From a virus, in the IMG/VR virus record IMGVR_UViG_3300032893_000147, positions 1 through 39,851 of that record: a stretch of DNA of 39,851 nt. One strand, given 5' to 3'. Shown piece after piece: positions 12,427 through 20,400 of the stretch. The translations under genes and the position numbers were made by a program. A model generated the notes under the pieces. That model searched no databases. It had not been told where the DNA came from and worked only from the letters and a program-made list of their open reading frames with translations. Positions within the stretch are counted from its first letter, which is position 1; the number at the start of each line of letters is the position of its first letter.

Positions 12427-12445
12427 ACCCTATCCAGCCTTTCAT
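12011..12445 (-). CDS. i-spanin-like protein (inner-membrane anchored coiled coil)
   Basis: A 144-aa protein. A membrane span at residues about 5-27 (GYAAAFLAGAVLCGGIVLWV) is followed by a long alpha-helical periplasmic-type region with heptad repeats (LNADLKSASDSADSL, LAGKLQSLSGQLDKS). ATG at 12445 has GGAGG eight bases upstream and overlaps the preceding stop (ATGA), better than the GTG at 12454. The layout is that of lambda Rz. In the distal half, codon third positions are poor in G/C, suggesting that part is overprinted on the other frame. It could pair with the overlapping product as an Rz/Rz1-type complex. Confidence 0.64.
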   Translation of the reverse strand: MKGWIGYAAAFLAGAVLCGGIVLWVAHGSGAKLNADLKSASDSADSLRTSLADAVAANHDLAGKLQSLSGQLDKSNRLLASDDAVIAKQQRDIASGQRIIDGILGNIASAGVDLGKQVDAIATGFEALYRLYHPNQKGLAKSPG

Positions 12446-12534
12446 TTCATCCACCTCCCCATTACAAACCCGATGAGGTAGACCACCAGCATGATCAGAA
12501 GGGCCTCCCCTATGTCGATGGGAAGGCCGTTCAC
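12442..12534 (-). CDS. 30-aa single-span membrane microprotein in the lysis cassette
   Basis: The GTG overlaps the preceding TGA (GTGA) and the TGA overlaps the i-spanin ATG (ATGA), leaving no spare bases. After a short polar start, residues about 10-26 are a membrane span (ALLIMLVVYLIGFVMG) followed by RWMK. The size and position fit a tiny holin, antiholin or spanin accessory, but the role is unknown. Confidence 0.62.
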   Translation of the reverse strand: MNGLPIDIGEALLIMLVVYLIGFVMGRWMK

Positions 12535-12713
12535 TTCTTCATCCAGTCGAAGGTCGTCACGCCGATCAGGATGGCCCCGAGTCCTACCACGAGGGCCACA
12601 ACGTAGTCACTGTACGCGTGAGCCCACGCCGCCACCAGTCCGTCAAGGATCAGGAGGCACCCGAAGATCCTCCTGGACGAAGCGCTGCCATCGGGATTCT
12701 GGAAAAGGTCCAT
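12531..12713 (-). CDS. two-span holin-like membrane protein
   Basis: A 60-aa protein. Residues about 16-33 (IFGCLLILDGLVAAWAH) and 38-54 (VVALVVGLGAILIGVTTF) are two membrane spans with a short turn, and it ends in DWMKK. Small two-span proteins next to spanins are often class II holins, which open the inner membrane for lysis. It starts with an ATG sharing a base with the upstream TGA (TGATG). Holin identity is inferred from topology and position. Confidence 0.62.
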   Translation of the reverse strand: MDLFQNPDGSASSRRIFGCLLILDGLVAAWAHAYSDYVVALVVGLGAILIGVTTFDWMKK

Positions 12714-13102
12714 CAGGTTTTCGTGACTGCCGAGATGACTGCCAGGACCACCGCGGTGATTCCGCAGCCCAACGCCCCCAGCTTGTCACCGATGATGAGC
12801 TGCCGGATCCCGACCACTGCAGCTCCCACGGCAATCAGGCGCTTGTGGCTAAACTTTCCGTTGCGGGGATCATCGAGGAAGTCGAGGAAGTGAAGCAGGT
12901 ACTCCCACCACTTCATCGCGGTGGAAGCAATGGCCTTCGCGTCCTTGACCACGGCGGCCTCCGTAGGCCCGATGATACTCTCCAGGTCAGTTCCGATGGC
13001 CTTCGCCGCGGACCTCGCCTTCTCCAGAGCTCCACGTGTCACAGACTCAAACTCATCGTATATGGCCTTCTCGGCCTCGGTCAAACCCGCAAGTCCTGCC
13101 AT
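12713..13102 (-). CDS. membrane protein at the head of the lysis cassette
   Basis: A 129-aa protein with a long N-terminal helical, mostly soluble region (residues 1-75). This is followed by hydrophobic segments RLIAVGAAVVGIRQLII and ALGCGITAVVLAVISAV. ATG at 13102 has GGAGG seven bases upstream and was chosen over a much longer extension. A pore-forming or signal-arrest lysis protein is possible, but no enzymatic motif is seen. Confidence 0.62.
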   Translation of the reverse strand: MAGLAGLTEAEKAIYDEFESVTRGALEKARSAAKAIGTDLESIIGPTEAAVVKDAKAIASTAMKWWEYLLHFLDFLDDPRNGKFSHKRLIAVGAAVVGIRQLIIGDKLGALGCGITAVVLAVISAVTKT

Positions 13103-13113
13103 GCCTTCACCTC

Positions 13114-13398
13114 CTAGTAGACCTTCTTCGACTGCTTTCCGAAATAGTGCTCGATGGGAATGTCTTTGTCCGTTATTCGAGCCTGCTGCTTGAACGGCTG
13201 CTCTCGGGTGAGGTCGTTGTTCCCGTCGTTGACACTGGCAATCTTGTACCACTCTCGAAAATGGCGTTCACACAGGAAAATCCTTTTCCCGTTCGCCCAC
13301 GCAAAGTTCAGTCCTTCGCGCGAAGAACATTTCTGACAGAAGTCCTTCGATGATGGATTGAACCTCGCGTCCCCTGGAACCTGTAGTCTTACCAACAT
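13114..13398 (-). CDS. small Cys/His protein, possible zinc site
   Basis: A 94-aa protein with FCQKCSS (residues about 20-26) and FLCERHFREWY (41-51), giving C-x2-C plus C-x2-H, the spacing of a classical zinc finger or treble clef. The remainder is polar and basic. It begins just after the terminator at 13415-13440, so it probably needs read-through or its own weak promoter. No family recognised. Confidence 0.66.
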   Translation of the reverse strand: MLVRLQVPGDARFNPSSKDFCQKCSSREGLNFAWANGKRIFLCERHFREWYKIASVNDGNNDLTREQPFKQQARITDKDIPIEHYFGKQSKKVY

Positions 13399-13414
13399 GC
13401 CTTCATCCTAACAT

Positions 13415-13440
13415 AAAAAGGGGGAGTTTTCACTCCCCCT
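13415..13440 (-). terminator. strong rho-independent terminator with GAAA loop
   Basis: On the minus strand GGGGGAGT (13439-13432), loop GAAA, ACTCCCCC (13427-13420), then TTTTT (13419-13415). An eight-base-pair perfect stem with a stable GNRA loop and a U run. It follows the 13457-14125 structural gene and separates it from the lysis cassette. Confidence 0.92.
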
Positions 13441-13456
13441 CGTTTTCGTTCAGAGA

Positions 13457-14125
13457 CTAGGCGCGAGACACGTTGTACGCCAGGTCGATCGCGTACAAAG
13501 CCGTGGAGGTCGAAACCTGAGTGGTCAGCGACAGCGCGCTGTTCGGGCCGACGATGAGATCCCCGTCGTACTCGATGACGAGCTGCAGCTCCGCGATGAC
13601 CGCGGCGACCGTTCCCGTGTACATGGTCACGCCCACAGGAGCGTAGAACACGGGGGCCGCTGTGTAGGTGTTCACCGCAGGTGCCCACTTCATAATGGAA
13701 TCCGCCGCGCCCGGGCCGATGAGGCCGGACAGAGGGGCAACGTTGGTGAAGGTGGCGATAGGTCCACCAGTGGCGATGGCCGCACCCGCCGGGTTCGTGG
13801 CGCACCAGTACCATGCGCCGGGGGCGTCGGTACCGGAGACACGGGCCGCGACGAGCTTGACGAACTCAGCATTGTACGTTCCCGCCGAGTTCGGGTTCCA
13901 CAGCGTGGGGTGGTTGCCCGTGGTTGCCGATACGATCAGGGCGATACCAGCGGTCAGTGTGGTGGCGTGGTACACCGTGCCGCGCGAGGCGGCCTCGTAC
14001 CACTTGCCGTGCGACTCGGCGACGATCAAGGAACCGTCGCGCTGCGCCCGGAACTGCTGGCCGGACTGCACAACGCCGTCAGCGTAAAATGCCGGTCCTG
14101 CCGCGAAATCTGGCCTGAAACCCAT
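13457..14125 (-). CDS. beta-rich virion-type protein
   Basis: A 222-aa protein rich in Gly, Ala, Thr, Val and short beta-strand patterns, with few charges, which is typical of phage structural proteins. It opens MGFRPDFAAGPAFYADGVV. ATG at 14125 has AGGAGG eight bases upstream; a TTG two codons earlier is less likely. It lies after the putative adhesin and lysis-region genes and directly before a strong terminator, consistent with high expression. Decoration or fibre-associated protein is an inference; no family was recognised. Confidence 0.68.
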   Translation of the reverse strand: MGFRPDFAAGPAFYADGVVQSGQQFRAQRDGSLIVAESHGKWYEAASRGTVYHATTLTAGIALIVSATTGNHPTLWNPNSAGTYNAEFVKLVAARVSGTDAPGAWYWCATNPAGAAIATGGPIATFTNVAPLSGLIGPGAADSIMKWAPAVNTYTAAPVFYAPVGVTMYTGTVAAVIAELQLVIEYDGDLIVGPNSALSLTTQVSTSTALYAIDLAYNVSRA

Positions 14126-14140
14126 AGTCAAATCCTCCTA

Positions 14141-14203
14141 GCAGGTGACTTGTTTCCCCTAGGGGTTAACACCTGCAGATTGTGCAAGCCCCATGCGGGG
14201 CTT
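14141..14203 (-). other. leader RNA with nested inverted repeats
   Basis: Two structures lie between the 14202 and 14125 genes. GCAGGTG/CACCTGC (14141-14147, 14170-14176) encloses a 10-bp perfect palindrome CCCCTAGGGG (14156-14165). AAGCCCC-GCAT-GGGGCTT (14186-14203) overlaps the upstream stop codon. Neither is followed by a U tract. They may stabilise or process the mRNA of the downstream structural gene. Confidence 0.5.
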
Positions 14204-14690
14204 ACGAGAACGTGTAGCCGTTGTTCAGCGTATTGGCGTCAGGGATGTCCACCCCATACGCCTCGTGCATCATCAGCATGTTCGCCAGGAGCAACTGGTT
14301 GGTAGTCAGCGCCGTTGAGGCAGCCCCCGCCGGAAGACCGTCGATCTCCACGTTGACAAACCCTCCCGAGTTCGGGGTCTGTGCAAAGATAGTCTCACCT
14401 GCCGCAAGGGTCAGGGGAAAAGCCTGCTGGACAACCGAAGGTCCACCCGACATACCCGCAAGAGCGGGAACGCTCACCGTGAACTGGAGTCCACCGACTC
14501 CCACTGCTGCCCCGACGAAGTTCCTGTAGATGCTCACCGAAACCGGGATGGTCAGAGGGTTGGTGAACGCGAAGCCCACCACGTTCATCCCCGCCGATCC
14601 AGACGGTACTGTCAGAATGGGGTTCGTGGCCGGGTTGTCGGCCCCCGTCCCCCCCGTGTTCAGAATTGAAGTCCCTGGAAATACTGCCAT
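14202..14690 (-). CDS. beta-sandwich-like structural protein
   Basis: A 162-aa protein of low charge, rich in Gly/Thr/Val/Pro. Regular strand patterns (NVVGFAFTNPLTIPVSVSIY, GLQFTVSVPAL, FVNVEIDGLP) suggest a jelly-roll or Ig-like fold. The C-terminal part contains helix LLLANMLMMHEAYGVDIPD. ATG at 14690 has TAGGAG six bases upstream. It is probably a minor virion protein. No specific family recognised. Confidence 0.66.
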   Translation of the reverse strand: MAVFPGTSILNTGGTGADNPATNPILTVPSGSAGMNVVGFAFTNPLTIPVSVSIYRNFVGAAVGVGGLQFTVSVPALAGMSGGPSVVQQAFPLTLAAGETIFAQTPNSGGFVNVEIDGLPAGAASTALTTNQLLLANMLMMHEAYGVDIPDANTLNNGYTFS

Positions 14691-14789
14691 GTTTTACTCC
14701 TACGCCCGTAGGCGCGTCTGATTGCCTGTTAACGTCTCGGGGGATCTCACGGACCCCCCGGACGGCTTGCCTTTCGGCACAAGGAGAAG

Positions 14790-14960
14790 CTAGTACTTCT
14801 TGCCCTTGTGCTTGCGGCCCCGGCGTTCTGCCATGAGCTTCATACGGCACTCCTTTCTGCAAGGTGAGCGGCCATCAGCCACTCGCACGACTCTCCGTCG
14901 TGGCCCGTTGTGAATCGGCGGCAAGTCACCGTCGAGCCTCGAAACGTTCACGGTCATCAT
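14790..14960 (-). CDS. very small basic protein with strong internal start
   Basis: The open frame from ATG at 14960 gives 56 codons, with a Cys pair (PCRKEC) and a Lys/Arg-rich end. Only a poor ribosome site precedes that ATG. An in-frame ATG at 14843 has AAAGGAG six bases upstream and would make a 17-residue peptide, MKLMAERRGRKHKGKKY. Either or both may be made. A similar Lys/Gly-rich micro-gene lies after terL (35594-35656). Function unknown. Confidence 0.5.
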   Translation of the reverse strand: MMTVNVSRLDGDLPPIHNGPRRRVVRVADGRSPCRKECRMKLMAERRGRKHKGKKY

Positions 14961-14988
14961 TCTCAGACCCGCGAAACACCGTTGTCAA
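14959..14988 (-). promoter_or_regulatory. possible leftward promoter inside the late region
   Basis: On the minus strand TTGACA (14988-14983; consensus), 18-bp spacer, GAGAAT (14964-14959; 4/6). It would start transcription near 14952, upstream of the 17-codon start at 14843 and the two structural genes that follow. If active, the 56-codon start at 14960 would not be on this transcript. Confidence 0.45.
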
Positions 14989-14994
14989 CTGGTT

Positions 14995-15456
14995 TTACCC
15001 CGCCACTTTAACAATGACCTTCTCATCAAAGGTCCAGAACTTGCCCATGATGTCGGGTCGGTCCATGCTGTCCCAAACCACATTGTCCGCAACGCTGGTG
15101 AACGGCTTCCCGTTGCCCACGACGAAATGGAATCCGCCGATGTTGGACAGTGACCCTTTCAGGATTTCCTTCTCGTCGGGGTCACACTGGTAGTCGGCAC
15201 CCGCGATTCTAGAGAACTGCAGCGGGTATGGCTCCACGGTCTCGCTGGAATGAAGGGCACCGAGGAACCGGGCCCACGAAAGGATTGTCACGTCGGCGTC
15301 AAGGATGTTCTGCGCTTGGAGGCTTGCCACGATGTCGTTGACCATCTCCGGGGTGTACTCGTCGGGCATGAGGTACAGTCCGTCAAGGACCGCGCAGGCG
15401 TACTCCCGCTCTTTGAAAGTCAACCGAGGGTCTGTCTGCCACCACCCGGAAATCAT
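14995..15456 (-). CDS. possible papain/C39-like domain protein
   Basis: A 153-aa protein. The N-terminal half has a Cys at the start of a helix (REYACAVLDGLYL). The C-terminal half has GFHFVVGNGK followed by DNVVWDSMD, a His-strand-Asn/Asp order reminiscent of C39/NlpC-like cysteine peptidases and the DUF261 group. These matches are by eye and weak. ATG at 15456 overlaps the upstream stop (ATGA), and it lies next to a small membrane protein. As no lysozyme or amidase was recognised in the genome, a cell-wall-related role is worth testing. Confidence 0.4.
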   Translation of the reverse strand: MISGWWQTDPRLTFKEREYACAVLDGLYLMPDEYTPEMVNDIVASLQAQNILDADVTILSWARFLGALHSSETVEPYPLQFSRIAGADYQCDPDEKEILKGSLSNIGGFHFVVGNGKPFTSVADNVVWDSMDRPDIMGKFWTFDEKVIVKVAG

Positions 15457-15713
15457 CGTGAACCCTTCTGGCTCACAGCGCCTTTGCTCAACATGTCTTC
15501 AATCTCCTTTATCGAAGCGTCGGTTTCCCCGTTGCAAGTACCGGCCTTCTGACACCGCAGTATCGAAAGCATTGCCCGTATCATCACAGGAACGGCTATC
15601 TCCAGACGATCCAGCCTCTTTGGTGTGTGCCACACTCGCGCTATGGCGGCCGCAAAGAATGCCAACACTGCTGCGATTACAATTGCCCCTGCTCCATATA
15701 GTGCGTCTAGCAC
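15453..15713 (-). CDS. small N-terminally anchored membrane protein
   Basis: An 86-aa protein. Residues about 8-27 (AGAIVIAAVLAFFAAAIARVW) form one membrane span. A soluble, partly charged helical tail with two Cys follows. The GTG start has GGAGG six bases upstream. It sits between the propeller lipoprotein gene and the possible peptidase gene and overlaps the latter. It could be a class III holin-like protein or a membrane adapter; the evidence is topology only. Confidence 0.6.
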   Translation of the reverse strand: MLDALYGAGAIVIAAVLAFFAAAIARVWHTPKRLDRLEIAVPVMIRAMLSILRCQKAGTCNGETDASIKEIEDMLSKGAVSQKGSR

Positions 15714-15740
15714 ATCATCCTCCCCGATTTCCTGTGATAG

Positions 15741-17405
15741 CTACATTTCATAATCTATCGCCGATGTTATCTGAACATTCGAATTGGAAACGCTTGCGCA
15801 CCATTTGAATTGAAGGTTAGAATCAAGATGTATCTTCAATAGAGCCCAAGCAGAATTGCCCGCAGTCTGTGATGTGACAAAAATGTACTTATACAAATTG
15901 TTTCCAACGGTGATATTAGAAAGTGTGTACCCCGTAGCCGCTTCAACAGCCAAAGAGGGGAGAGTCCCGGCCTTATTCACATTCGCCATGCACCAAGCCG
16001 CTTTCGCCCCCACCGGAACTCCTGTCATGGTCACCGCGGCACTCCAAGTTCCACCCGTGTTTCCGCCGGCGATGTTTACAACAAGAGTCGTTGTACGGTT
16101 AGCGTCGCTTGTGACATGATCAGTGCCCAGACTGGGCTCTGCGGATACGGGCTGGACAAGGGAGTAGGCGGAGTTCCACCCGGCGGTGGCGATGGAACTT
16201 GCACCCCCAACCATCGTGATATTCACATCACTGCTGGCCATTGCGTAAATAGAGTTTGCCCCGAATGGGTTGACTATCAGGCTTCCCCACGTCTGACCGT
16301 TGTCATAGGAACGAGCTGTCTCAGCGGTGAATGTGGATACTTGGAATATCCCGAAATTGTACGAGATATTCGAAACTTGACTCCCCCCCGGTAGTGGATT
16401 GGAAATAAGTGCGCTCCACGTCAGACCCAGATCTATAGAATATGCTATTTTGCCACCGGCTCCTCCGGCGACAAGCGCACCATTTCCAAAAGAAAGACCA
16501 CTTATTGATGTTCCCCCGAAAGGATTCGATATTGCGGATCCCCAAGTCAGACCGAGGTCAGCGGATCGAGCTATCACCCCGGAATCACTCGTGGCCACAA
16601 AAACACCATTTGCAAAGGTCACGGTTCTGATCACAGAAACTCCAAAGGGATTTGTAATCAAGGAACCCCACGTCTTCCCGAGATCGGTAGAACGAGCAAT
16701 TTTGCCACCTGCCCCGACAGCGACAAATATCCCATTTCCATAAGCAACGGCGCGAATGTCTGTCCCGCCGAATGGGTTTGCCACTAGAGCATGAATGGTC
16801 ACACCGAGGTCTGTTGAATAAGACGTTTGTCCTAGTTCTGCTACTATGACAAAAACACCGCTACCAAAGGCCACGCCCCTGATACCGCTTACGCCGTTGA
16901 ATCCGTTCGCGATCAAGGCACTCCACGTAGCACCGTTGTCAGTAGATCGTGACAAACTTGCCGCCGCACCCCCAGCAAGAAAAACACCACTGCCATAGCC
17001 TATGCAGAAAATGTTATTCCCGGCGAAGTTGTTTGCTATCAGTGCCGTCCACAACTGGCCGAGCTGCTGATAGAGCGTACCTTTGACGTACATGTCTCCA
17101 GAAAAAGCCACGGAGTTGCCGGCAGCGTTTGCTATCTGTCCAGAAGCCGCCTGTGCGTTTATGTCCGCCTGCTGTTTGCCCTGGTTGAAAGAACCGAGCA
17201 CGCGGACATTTCCTCCGAAGATGTAGTTTCCGTTGAGAATCTTAGAAGCCGGGAGGTTAGGATTTGCCACGGCAACCTCCATCCGAGCAATCATACCCCC
17301 CGCACCCACGGCCACCAACACACCCGTACTCCGCGGGGCATCCGGCGCACCCGGTATCTGGCACCCGGAAAACACCACGATCAGAGAAAGTAGGATTGCC
17401 TTCAC
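15741..17405 (-). CDS. seven-bladed Asp-box propeller protein with lipoprotein signal (putative adhesin)
   Basis: A 554-aa protein. Residues 1-15 form a hydrophobic signal ending in a lipobox-like FSGC with Cys15. Residues about 110-400 hold seven ~42-residue repeats, each with a GxGxFVA-type strand, and most with an S-x-D-x-G-x-T-W Asp box, as in sialidase-type beta-propellers. A half-repeat (VLVAVGAGGMIAR) directly follows the signal. The C-terminal ~150 residues are beta-rich and look like a fibre tip. GTG at 17405 has AAGGAGG six bases upstream, so the signal is not a start-site artefact. The gene looks less GC-rich than its neighbours. It could be a receptor-binding protein or a surface lipoprotein. 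Confidence 0.72.
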   Translation of the reverse strand: MKAILLSLIVVFSGCQIPGAPDAPRSTGVLVAVGAGGMIARMEVAVANPNLPASKILNGNYIFGGNVRVLGSFNQGKQQADINAQAASGQIANAAGNSVAFSGDMYVKGTLYQQLGQLWTALIANNFAGNNIFCIGYGSGVFLAGGAAASLSRSTDNGATWSALIANGFNGVSGIRGVAFGSGVFVIVAELGQTSYSTDLGVTIHALVANPFGGTDIRAVAYGNGIFVAVGAGGKIARSTDLGKTWGSLITNPFGVSVIRTVTFANGVFVATSDSGVIARSADLGLTWGSAISNPFGGTSISGLSFGNGALVAGGAGGKIAYSIDLGLTWSALISNPLPGGSQVSNISYNFGIFQVSTFTAETARSYDNGQTWGSLIVNPFGANSIYAMASSDVNITMVGGASSIATAGWNSAYSLVQPVSAEPSLGTDHVTSDANRTTTLVVNIAGGNTGGTWSAAVTMTGVPVGAKAAWCMANVNKAGTLPSLAVEAATGYTLSNITVGNNLYKYIFVTSQTAGNSAWALLKIHLDSNLQFKWCASVSNSNVQITSAIDYEM

Positions 17406-17417
17406 GATTCGCCTCCT

Positions 17418-20400
17418 TCACTGGTTCACCTTTCGTATTGCTCCCACCACATCACCTACGCCATGCTTGTATGGGATCTTCGTTACCATTGGGACCGCAA
17501 AGGCCATGAAGGACTCAAACGCATCCCCCCATCCTTTGTCACGCGCCTTCTGTGACTTCCCCGTGATCCCAGCCTTCACGCCCTGAATCATCTTCACGAT
17601 GTCCGTCTCAAACTGACCGATGAGGCTGGTGTTCGTTGACGCGGGCTGCCCCTTGGAAGTGATGGCCTGCTCCACGGGGTAGACTGCGCTGGACACCCCG
17701 AAACCGAGGCCCACGGTGTTGCTGGCAAGTTCTGTGATTGCGTCCGCCAGGATTCCCTTCTGCTTCTTCTCCTTCTTTCCCGTTACAGCACTCTGGATAG
17801 CCGCGCCACCTTCACGGATCCCGGTCCTTATCGCCGCGATTGTCAGAGCTTCCCCGAGAACTCCTACCACGAGGTACTTGGCAAACCTTTTCCCACCACC
17901 CGGCGTCTTCATGTCCACCGCCCGGCGTATACCAAGCTGCAGCAGTGCGTTCTTCTCCGACATGAGTGTCCCCGAGAGCATCCCGAGAACTCCCTGCCTC
18001 TTGATGTTCGCCGCGTACATCTCACGGGGGTTGGCGTGTGTTCGCTTCACAACGTACTCGGCGTATTTGATTGCCGCCTCGTCCTTCTGCTGCTCTGTGA
18101 GGTTCGGTCCGTCACGGTCGGACAAATCCGCAGCGCGCTGCAGGTCCAGAGACGGAGCTCCTTCCTTCATCTCGCGGCGTGCCTGGATGATGGCACTCCA
18201 CATCTCTCCCTTTGCCGCTCCCGCAAATCCAACCTTGATCGGAAGCATGGAAGCCTTCTGTACCTTCGTGAACGCCCCGCCGAGTCCCTTCGTTGAACCC
18301 TTTGCCGCAAGAACGTCCTGAATCTCCTGCATCGAACCGCCCTCCCATATCTGGCGGTACAGCGTGGAGTTTTCCAGAAGGTACTCGTGAGTGGATTTCG
18401 GGTGCATGGCGACATACGCCTGACCCTTCGTCCAATCACCGGCAGGGACGTATCCCGCCAGAGACCGTTCCACAAGAACTCGGTTGATTGCCGCTGTGCT
18501 CACATTGAACCCGAGGACCGCTCCGATTCCACGGTTTCGGATGTTCAACGTGAACCGCTCGATGGCGTTCAGGGGTTTCTTGGTCCCTGCCACCGCCTTC
18601 AATCCATCGGTCATCTGCTTGTAGAACTCTTCGCCAAACTTCCCCTTCACGGCCGCGGCAAAGTCAGGATTGAAAAGAAGTCGGGATGCGTTTCGAACCG
18701 GCTCCCCCAACCCCGTGAACATAGCTGAGGAGTCCACAACGTCCATGATGTCGTTACCGGCGTTTCTCACCCAAACGGGTTTCGTTGAACCCACCCGCTC
18801 TATCGTGTGGCTTTTGTCAACACCGGCGTGAGCGAAGGAGGATTGATCACGCTGCCGTAGAATCTCCTCCTCAAAGGGCAAACCGAGCTCCGACATCACG
18901 CGATAGATGGGGTAGTACGGGTCCAGCAATTTCAGATCGTAGCCGTACATCTTCCTGAACGTGGCCCCCATGTCCACGCCAGTTCTCTTTCCAAGGTCAA
19001 GGACTTGCTGGAGGAATCCGCGGTCCGTCTCGTCCATTGTGGCAAGGATGGCATTCAGGGATGACTCGGGGAGGTGGTAGATTTTCCCCTGCTCTTTATC
19101 CCCCTGCAGAGCAAACCCGTTCTTCAACGATTCCCACCCACTCTCCGTGGATTTCAGTCCGGCCATTGCGATGACGTGACCGCGCTCCATTTCCCCGCTG
19201 AACCCTGGAACGTCGATCTTTCTGCGTTCGTTCAGGAAGTCGGCCATGTTCAGCTTCTTGTCTTCAAGCCACTTGAAAATGGGGTCTGAGTACTCGTACT
19301 TCTTCGCGTTGTACACGTCATCCCCGGCGTCAACCATCTTCGCTCCTACTCGGTACAGAAGCGAATCCTCCCCGCCACCGAGGTAGGACAGCATAGACTC
19401 ATATCCCATGTTCGAAGCCTTGTACCACCGCGCCAGGTTCTTCACGAACCTCTTCGTGTCTTCAACGGCCCCGCCTTTCGTGAGTTGCGAAAACTGCGCT
19501 TTCGCCTCCTCGGGAGTCAACTGCGGGTGTGCCTTCTGGAAACGTTCAAGGTCTTTGGTGATCTTCGCCGGCCCGATCTCCTCAATGGCCCGTTGCACGG
19601 CGTCCTGTGATTGGATCGCCAAGTCACGGTCGTGGATGATCCGTGAATCTCGGCCCGCCGTGTAATAGGCCATGATCGCGTCATGGACGGTCTTCAAGTC
19701 TTCCGCAGGTAGATCGCGCAGAGGATATTTGGAAAGTTCGTTAAATCGGGCGAGGTCACGGGCCGGGAACACCGTGGGAGCCGTACCGTCCTCTATCGCC
19801 TGACGGATTCCCTGGAGACGGTCCAGAGTCTTTGCCGTTGGCTTCACCGCCGTGAAGTTCTCCCTTATGGCCTCCAGAGGTTCCTTGAACTCGTTGGGGA
19901 TCTTGGAAGTGTCAAGGTCTCGGATGTTGCGAATCATCCGGTTTGTCTCTGTCCGTTGACGTATCTGGTCACGCAGGGACTTCACCGCGGCAACCTTCTC
20001 CGCTCTGGCCGATTCCAGTTGCTCCGCAAACTCCTCCCGTCCCGCCTTCACCTTGGCCTGCAGGTCTTCAATCTGCGTGTTCAACTTCTCAATCTCGGGT
20101 CGCTTCTCGATGTAGTCCGCCGTTCCCTCGGCGCTGCGCGTGGCCTCGTCCAGAGCCTTGCCCTGCTCCTCGGTCATTCGCGGGGTTTCCACCTTGGGCT
20201 TCTCTGCGGTGGGAACCTCGGGGGGGCGTTCAACGATGTCGCCTACTGTAGCCGTGGCCAGCTTCTCCTTGGTCGAGATCTCGATAGGATGGGGCTCCGG
20301 TGCTTGCTGGGGGGCCTCCGGTGAGACTTTCTGGGATTCCTCGACCTTGGACACGTCTTTCTGGATTTCCCTTCCTACAGGGCCTTCCATGTCCAATCCG

